A stretch of 64,000 nucleotides of DNA from Cylicocyclus nassatus (lineage: Eukaryota; Nematoda; Chromadorea; Rhabditida; Strongylidae), in the NCBI GenBank assembly GCA_958299035.1, contig CATQJL010000112.1, positions 48,132,941 through 48,196,940 of the forward strand, given 5' to 3'. Under the pieces are notes generated by a model. The model worked only from the letters and a program-made list of their open reading frames with translations. It did not search any database and was not told the DNA's origin. Of the stretch, positions 57,717 through 64,000 are shown piece by piece. Made by a program: the position numbers and the translations under genes. Positions within the stretch are counted from its first letter, which is position 1, and every line of letters begins with the position of its first letter.

Positions 57717-57775
57717 ACTATCCGCGCTCCATGGCGAATCCAGCCGTGTCAACGCCGTGTCGTTACCGGTCGTCC
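57717..57775. repeat. Inverted repeat flanking the zinc-finger exon, right
   Basis: Partner of 56437-56500 in inverted orientation. The pair could be terminal repeats of an unrecognised element of about 1.35 kb or an old inverted duplication. Confidence 0.75.
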
Positions 57776-58030
57776 TTTTTGACTTGCTGGGACATCGTTG
57801 ACTTTTGATGGAGTGGTTTTTGTGATTAATTTGAGCTCGTTCCGAACATTATCTGTGGCTTTTCGGGCAGATGCATGCTAAGGTAAGCGTAAGGTTTCTA
57901 GGCAACTTTATATCTGATATCTACCGGACATAACATCTGAATCAAAGTCCTATGAGCCACTTACCGAGGTGTATTTTCAGCGATTTCTTGTTCTCGCTCT
58001 CTCTTGTTTCTGGCATTATCCATATGGCTG

Positions 58031-58494
58031 ATGTGGAATGTTGGTGCAGTCGAGTTTGCAGGCCTACCTGTGCCAGGCCTTGATGGACTTCTACCTTTTG
58101 ATGTGCCTGCTCGCGAAGCTTTGCGTGAAGGAGACAACGATTCTCTGTGAGTAAACCTTTTTAATGTCTAATCATGCTTAATGTCTTATATCCCTCTCAG
58201 ATTACTAGATCGTTTCGACGTCAATCAAGTTGAGGCTTTGTCAGTTACTCTTTCATCTATAATTCGGTTCTTCAATGTCATTCGTTCTTTTTTTTTCGCG
58301 GAAATAGGGGTGCAATTCGATTACGATCTAACTCCAGAGGATTACAGTATAAGTCAGTCACCTTACCTTGGGGATGTGCGAAAGTTAGAAAGTTAGACGT
58401 ACACTTCGAGTCAAAATCTCCTATTACAGACTTTTCTCCTGCAGTGCCACGCTGTGAGATTTTGGAAATGAGAATGAAGGAGTATTTCAGATAG
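58031..58494 (+). CDS. Unknown protein, three exons in phase
   Basis: Exons 57981-58146, 58201-58391 and 58445-58494 have clear splice sites (TATTTTCAG, GTGAGT; CCCTCTCAG, GTTAGA; TCTCCTGCAG) and agree in phase (2-1, 1-2), ending TAG. From the ATG at 58031 the product is 118 aa, starting MWNVGAVEFAGLPVPGLDG and ending CEILEMRMKEYFR. It could start further upstream, because the frame is open to the acceptor with a hydrophobic stretch (LLFLALSIWLMW), or be trans-spliced at 57981. Acidic and aromatic patches (FDYDLTPEDY) are notable. I do not recognise a family. Confidence 0.5.
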
Positions 58495-58817
58495 GTCTGC
58501 AGTGGGGAGGGGTGGGTCGTAGGTAAGACTAGCTACATGAATTTCCGACTAGATGCGGCTTCACTGATTACCTTGATTAGAGGCACTGGTGTCGTAATGT
58601 CGTTCTGCTCGACCGCAATGACGAAAGTTTCAAAATTTTAAGAATCAGCAGTTTCAAGAATTTTCTTGCAACTCTCAAAGCGACGCATCTTCGTGCAGAA
58701 TATTGCAAGTAAAATGGAGGATCAATTACAGGTTGACTGCTGGCCGACTGAAATCCTCAGGATGGGCCGAATGAGGGAGGATGTCAAGTTTCGTAACAAA
58801 AACATTTCTGATCTTCT

Positions 58818-61800
58818 ATGCTTGAACATTTTGTTCCTGTTTCAAATCATTCTTTGAGAATCATTTTGGTTTATCGCCCGCCTTCCTCTACTGCGAAGTA
58901 TGACGAGGAATTGGCTGACACTATCTATGACTTGAGTTCATCGCCGTTGAACACGATCATTCTTGGTGATTTCAATATTGATTTTAACGCAACGCATAAA
59001 ACCGCCCATGAGGGAAAGTTTTTGTCGTCTTTGCTGCATTGTGCACCTTTGCAAAATGTTGCTAATGCAACAAGAAATCATTCTGTTCTTGATTTGATTT
59101 TTTCGAGTAATGAAATTTTCAGCAACGTTGATATTCTCCCGCCTTTTGGTGGTTCAGATCACAATGTCATCTCATTTCGAGTTTCTTTGGACTTCTGTGA
59201 TGCAGTATTTCTTGCGTATCCTGACTTTGCAAATGCTGACTACACCGGAATTAGCAATGTCATTTCTTCTATTGATTGGATGCAAGTATCTGATAACCAT
59301 GTGTCCGTCGATGATCTCTATGAACGCTTCTGTAGAATTGTCTACGGCATCTTCGCGGACTTTGTACCCTTTCGTTTTGACAAACGTCAATCGCATGGCT
59401 AGCCAAAACATATATGCAACCTGTTGCAGCAAAAGTCCCGTCTTTTCGCCAATCTATCTGATCCGTTTGTTGATGATACTTATAGACAAGTATGCCTTGA
59501 CATTAAGCATCATATTAAGAAGTATCTAGCCAATAGGGAAAGACACTTCGCTAAGCCTGCTGCGAAAAAATTTATGCTTACATTAGACTTTGCAGCAAAG
59601 GACAAAAAAAACTTCCGTCCCTTTTGTATAGTGACAACAAAGTTCTCCAAAGTGATAGAAAAAAGCTTTTGCTTTGGCAGAGTTTTTTGCTGGGATCTTT
59701 ACAAAGGAGGATGATAGGCGTGGGAATAATGTCAACGCAATTTTTCCATTCACTTCATATCCACAGCAGTTCTAGCTGTAGTGATATTCAAATATATCCA
59801 GAACTTTTACTCAAAATACTAAAAAGGCTAAGAGCAACGGTTTCTGTCAGATACGACGGAATTCCTCAAATATTTTATAGAAAGTGTGCCCGTTCTCTAT
59901 GCTCACCTTTGACATTTATTTTCAATGCATCCCTATCAGGTTCCTAAGCTATGGAAAAATGCCTTGATAACTGCAATTCCGAAAAATCCCACTTGCAATT
60001 CTTTATCCAACTTTCGTCCCATAAGCATCACTCCGCCTTGTGGTAGGATTCTTGAAAAATTTGTCAAGGAAAAGCTAGAAGATTGGGTACACAAGAATCA
60101 TTTGATACCTTCAGAACAGTATGGATTCCTACCTGGAGAATTAACCACTGCCCTACTTTCTGACTCACTTTTTGATTGGATTACTGCAATTAATCAAGAC
60201 AAATCAATTGATATCATTTATTTCGATTTTTCTAAAGCCTTTGATAGAGTCAGCCACTGCAAACTTTTATTCAAACTTGAAAAAATCGGAGTACGTAGTA
60301 GACTACTGGCATGGATTGAATCGTATCTCAGTGAAGCAGAATGACTGTACGAGTCGGAAATGACTATTCGGATGAGTATGTTTGTGGTAGTGTTCCTCAG
60401 GGTGGGATTCTTTCACCGCTTCTTTTTCTAATCTACACCGCTGATCGTGCCTTCACTGCCTTCGTTAAAACACATTCAAATATTCGCATACAAACTTTTG
60501 CAGATGACTTGAAAATTTACTTCGCATCTGCCAAGAATGAACAAACTGAAGCCCATGAAGCCCTCTCTTCGACTATCGAAAAGATGGTAACATGGTCAAG
60601 GAAATGGTATTTGCCTTTAAATCTTTCAAAATGTTCTGTGATGCACTTGGGCGATGCTCCTTACAGGCCATATTACTGAGAGGATGCAGTTCTTGAGCGT
60701 CGGGAAGTAGTGAGAGATTTAGGGGTTATGATTGATGGTTCACTCAAGTTTACCAGCCATTACGAATCAGTCATCAATAAATCATTGGCATCGTTGTTCA
60801 TGCTCCTGAGAAACGTGCACAGCAACGATTCTGCTTTATTGGTGCGATTGTATAGAACCTATGTTTTACCTCACCTTGATTACGCTTCACCTGTTTGGAA
60901 TCCATTCCTTAAGAAGAATGCGATGAAACTTGAGAGAGTACAAAAAGTATTTACTCGGATGGTTTTTTACAGATGTTTTCCCAGTACCGATTACCCACGT
61001 TGTTTACCGTCATATAGTGAAAGACTTGCCACTTTGAAATTGCGTAGTCTAAAATATAGGCGCATTGTAAACGATTTAGTTTTTTGTTTCCGAATCTTGC
61101 ATCTGGAAACTAGATTGCAAGCGAGTAAGTACTGGGTTTTCAGGCCGTGTGGGGAACGTACAGGTGGTTTTAATCTACATCATTGTAAACTAGGTAAAAA
61201 AATGTTTTTGGCAACTTTCAATTCATTTTTTTGCCGTACATCAAGATGGCTGAGTCTTTTACCAAAAGAAATTGTTTGCAGTAAGAATACTTCTGTTTTT
61301 CGTAAAAAATTAGCTTCCATAAATGTGTTAACTACGTTGCATATCCCTGATGTTTAAGAGTTCAATGCTTGCTCTTCATCTAGCCTTCAATGCTTGCTCT
61401 TCGTCTAGCCTTTCAACTGCACATCTGTACTCCCCGCTTCTTGCCAGATCGAGTATAGATTGATCATTCTCTGCCTTTTGCATTTGTGTTACTAACCATG
61501 ATTATGCCTTCACTAACTGTAACCAACCGTCATACCAAAAAGGTGTTCTTTTTACAGTTTCAGGTCACATTGAGTTCTAGCCCCAGACTTTAGACCGTTT
61601 TTCTTGGTAGTAGTCATCTATTTTAGATCACACAATCTTGCTTCCTCTAAAATTGAGCTTTATCGGGGTCTAGTCAGCTAGCTTACCGGGGGCTCGCTGG
61701 CACCCAAAAAACCGGGTCATCAGAATTTTAGAGTAAGTAAGATCCAGATTCTTTCTTTTAGATTCCCGCAGTTTCGCAGCCTTCTGCGAACGTGTGCACG

Positions 61801-61965
61801 TCTTAGGTCTAGGGCTCTTCAGCTCCTTTATACTTATGCTCCTATCTCGTGTAGCTACCTTGAGTGGTTGGTTGGTTTTGCAAATTTGTTCTGCATTCTT
61901 TGTTTTTTTTGTTAGGTGCACCATGAGTGTAGTAAAATAAATAAAAAAATAAATAAATAAATCTC
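58818..61965 (+). pseudogene. CR1-like non-LTR retrotransposon, copy 2
   Basis: Starts within the endonuclease domain (ILVYRPPSS, IILGDFNID, GGSDHNVISF). The RT follows, with FRPISITP, YFDFSKAFDRVSH (motif A), VPQGGILSPLLFLIY (motif B region) and TFADDLKIYF (catalytic ADD). The last frame, 60710-61357, is the conserved C-terminal region (TYVLPHLDYASPVW, KYWVFRPCGERTG). Frameshifts near 59400, 59700, 59940 and 60345 and a stop at 60677 inactivate it. About 600 bp of 3' UTR end in AAAT repeats (61937-61962), a microsatellite tail of the kind used by CR1-group elements. The 5' part is missing. Confidence 0.87.
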
Positions 61966-62008
61966 ACCTGCATAGACTTCACGCAACTCATCACACTTTA
62001 GTTATATA

Positions 62009-62217
62009 CAGTCGAGTAGATTTCTAGCTTAATATAGTGTGCTTGCACAGAAGGTGAAATGTGGTAAAACTTGCGCGTGAAGAAGTAGCCATGTCAGTAC
62101 TGCCGGCGCCCGCAATTGGCCGGCGTCTCAGTCGAAACTATCTGTTTACGCGCAAATTTTACGGCATTTCACCTTCTGTGCAAGCACACTATATTAAGCG
62201 GGAAATCCACTCGACTG
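62009..62217. mobile_element. Tc1-type MITE, 209 bp
   Basis: TA-flanked. The left end CAGTCGAGTAGATTTC and the right end GAAATCCACTCGACTG are inverted. The repeats continue with AATATAGTGTGCTTGCACAG and its mirror to about 70 bp, with a GC-rich centre (GCCGGCGCCCGCAATTGGCC). CAGT-type termini with TA duplication fit Tc1/mariner elements. No coding sequence. Confidence 0.88.
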
Positions 62218-62708
62218 TAGATGGGTGTCAGCGAGGTTGACACGCAAAATTTACGGCCGGTTGTATGGTTCTAGCCATTGGAAGAAGTTTTCAAATGGTC
62301 TTATTATGTGTATAACTGCCGGCAAGCACTTACAATTTCAGATTTCTGTCACATGCGGATGCGAAGCCATATCTAGACACCTCTCGAACCATTGCATCTC
62401 TTCTTGGCTACATGTACTTTTTCAGGTGCGTCAAACCTTATTTCCTTCTACTCATTTTCTCAAAATCGTCCGCATGACCGATTTTGATACTAGCTCAGTC
62501 TTCCTATTCGCGCTATTACCAAGCTGTTGCAAGCTTATTTCTTTTACGTACTCTCTGGCAGAAAAAATTCCCAATTGTCTTTGACATCTCATGTCAGATC
62601 ATTTACTGCAAAAAAAATGGGAAATTTAACTCTCTGATCAACTTTGCAAATAGGCATTTTCTTGTTAGCAGTTTTTCGGGCTGCCTTAAAACTTCCTTTT
62701 ACTATTAA

Positions 62709-63140
62709 CTAGATGGCATACCCGGCTCCGCCCGGGGCCAAACTTTGCACACATACACTTCGGGGCAGGGAGCGTGTCATAGTCCACTTTTCGTTATCGA
62801 TCGATGTCGATTTCACCGATTTTTTGCAAGTTTTGAGCTAGGAGGCTGGGATTTTGCACAGGGGGGTAATCGAACATGCTGATCACCCCCACGGGGGTGA
62901 TCAGCATGTTCGATTACCCCCCTGTGCAAAATCCCAGCCTCCTAGCTCAAATTTTGCAAAAAATCGATAAAATCGATATCGATCGATAACAAAAGGTAGC
63001 CTATGACACGCTCCCTGCCCCGAAGTATATGTGTGCCAAGTTTGGTCCAAATCGGTTCAGAAATAAAAATTTCTATTCCGCACATACGTACAGACAGACA
63101 TACAGACAGACAGACACACATTCAGCTTTATATATAAGAT
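62709..63140 (-). mobile_element. Palindromic Helitron-like element, copy C
   Basis: Opposite orientation to copy A. On the minus strand it starts with ATCTTATATATAAAGCTG and a TCTG microsatellite, passes through the palindrome centred near 62893, and ends with the hairpin CCCGGGCGGAGCCGGG, eight bases, then CTAG followed by T. This is the cleanest terminus of the three copies. Confidence 0.65.
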
Positions 63141-64000
63141 TGTACGAATTCTTCTCCGGATCGCGGAATGTGCGCTGAGAGTACGATCTCGCAGGAAACG
63201 CATTACTTTACCTTGAACGTAACAGACACGCAAGCCAATTCCGATCTGAATATAAGTCTTTTGTCATTGGCTCCTACTTCTCCCACAAAATTCATGTATC
63301 CTATGACCCAAGCCTATTCTGAACTGTAAGATTTGATCGAATGTTGCAGCACTCTGATGGGTTTAGCGGTCATGCGAGCTATTGATGGTGTCTGGCAACG
63401 TGATGGTGTTTCGCCACTCTTCTGCGTTAATCCTGCACTGTTTCGTCTGCCATTTCTATTCAGTGTCGTAAGTATCTGTACTATGTTCATGATAATCGCT
63501 TCAAGATGGTTTACAGCTCTCGCTAGGAGGAATATTGTTTCTGTGGTCGGTGCGCGGCGGTAGAATGCAATTGTACAAAATTGAGCTTGCTCCAGCCAAC
63601 TATAGTTTCATTCTCATCATCATAGGTCCGTTGATTTTGTCACATTCAAAAGAAAACTCAAATCCAATCTATACATTTTATATAATACCCTTGCGTCTGC
63701 CGTTTAGGACAGGTTTAGAAATCCTTGATAACTTGTGAATAGAGTTAGTTTGAGTGTGTCACGTTACTGCATTTTCTTCCTTGTTAGCAATAAGCTGAAG
63801 ATCACACGATGATTAGTCAGTATCTCATTTCCTGAATGGTAGACGTTTACTTTCGCTGTTTTCTCTAGCAGTACACTCAGAGCGAGCGGGGTGGTTTTCA
63901 GTAGCATCATCATTGCTTTTCTTCACTGTTGTGGTGTCTGTCTCATATTACATCGTGTACCTCATTTCTCAACCGAGACTTATTGTGCGAGTTTCCTCAT
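63141..64000. other. No gene recognised up to the window edge
   Basis: Contains a 76-codon frame (63333-63563) with a hydrophobic middle (PFLFSVVSICTMFMIIA) and GT/AG-like sites around it. This could be an exon of a gene that continues beyond the window, but there is too little to call it. Confidence 0.3.

Overview
The window looks like nuclear DNA of a nematode, most likely a Rhabditida/Strongylida-type (clade V) worm. It is AT-rich, has short introns with TTTCAG-type acceptors, and carries Tc5-like transposons with TNA target duplications, mariner/Tc1-type MITEs, RTE, CR1-like and Penelope-like retroelements and a Ty3/gypsy LTR element. The species call is an inference; no rRNA or SL RNA locus was seen to settle it. 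A block of exactly 500 N (31573-32072) is an assembly gap.

Host genes are sparse. Two can be rebuilt completely on the minus strand: a four-exon cysteine-type glutathione peroxidase (1233-2804, 163 aa) and an eight-exon secreted S1-family serine protease (11460-17552, 318 aa, His96/Asp174/Ser249). A three-exon plus-strand gene of unknown function lies at 58031-58494. Weaker candidates are a MADF-like exon (18106-18219), a minus-strand signal-peptide exon (19383-19554), a Thr/Ser-rich exon cluster (30053-31442), a 148-codon ORF (27496-27942) and a broken C2H2 zinc-finger exon (57421-57631).

Most of the recognisable rest is transposable elements. From 1 to 26 kb there are scattered MITEs and fold-back elements, several inside protease introns. 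26.6-28.5 kb holds a palindromic Helitron-like element and a decayed Penelope-like element. 29-41 kb holds mariner-type MITEs, a large inverted duplication and a 5'-truncated CR1-like element. 41.9-51.2 kb is a nest: a Tc5-like element with a TGA duplication contains a second, nearly complete Tc5-like element with a TTA duplication, and a 6-kb LTR element lies 3 bp from the outer element's target duplication. 51.8-54.3 kb is a dead RTE element, 55.9-57.8 kb holds a minisatellite and an inverted repeat around the zinc-finger exon, and 58.8-62 kb is a second CR1-like copy, followed by a Tc1-type MITE and another Helitron-like palindrome.

The most unusual observation is the inner Tc5-like element: each of its roughly 290-bp terminal inverted repeats carries a tRNA-like segment with box A- and box B-like sequence. 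No CRISPR array, operon-type system or intact non-transposon defence locus was seen.
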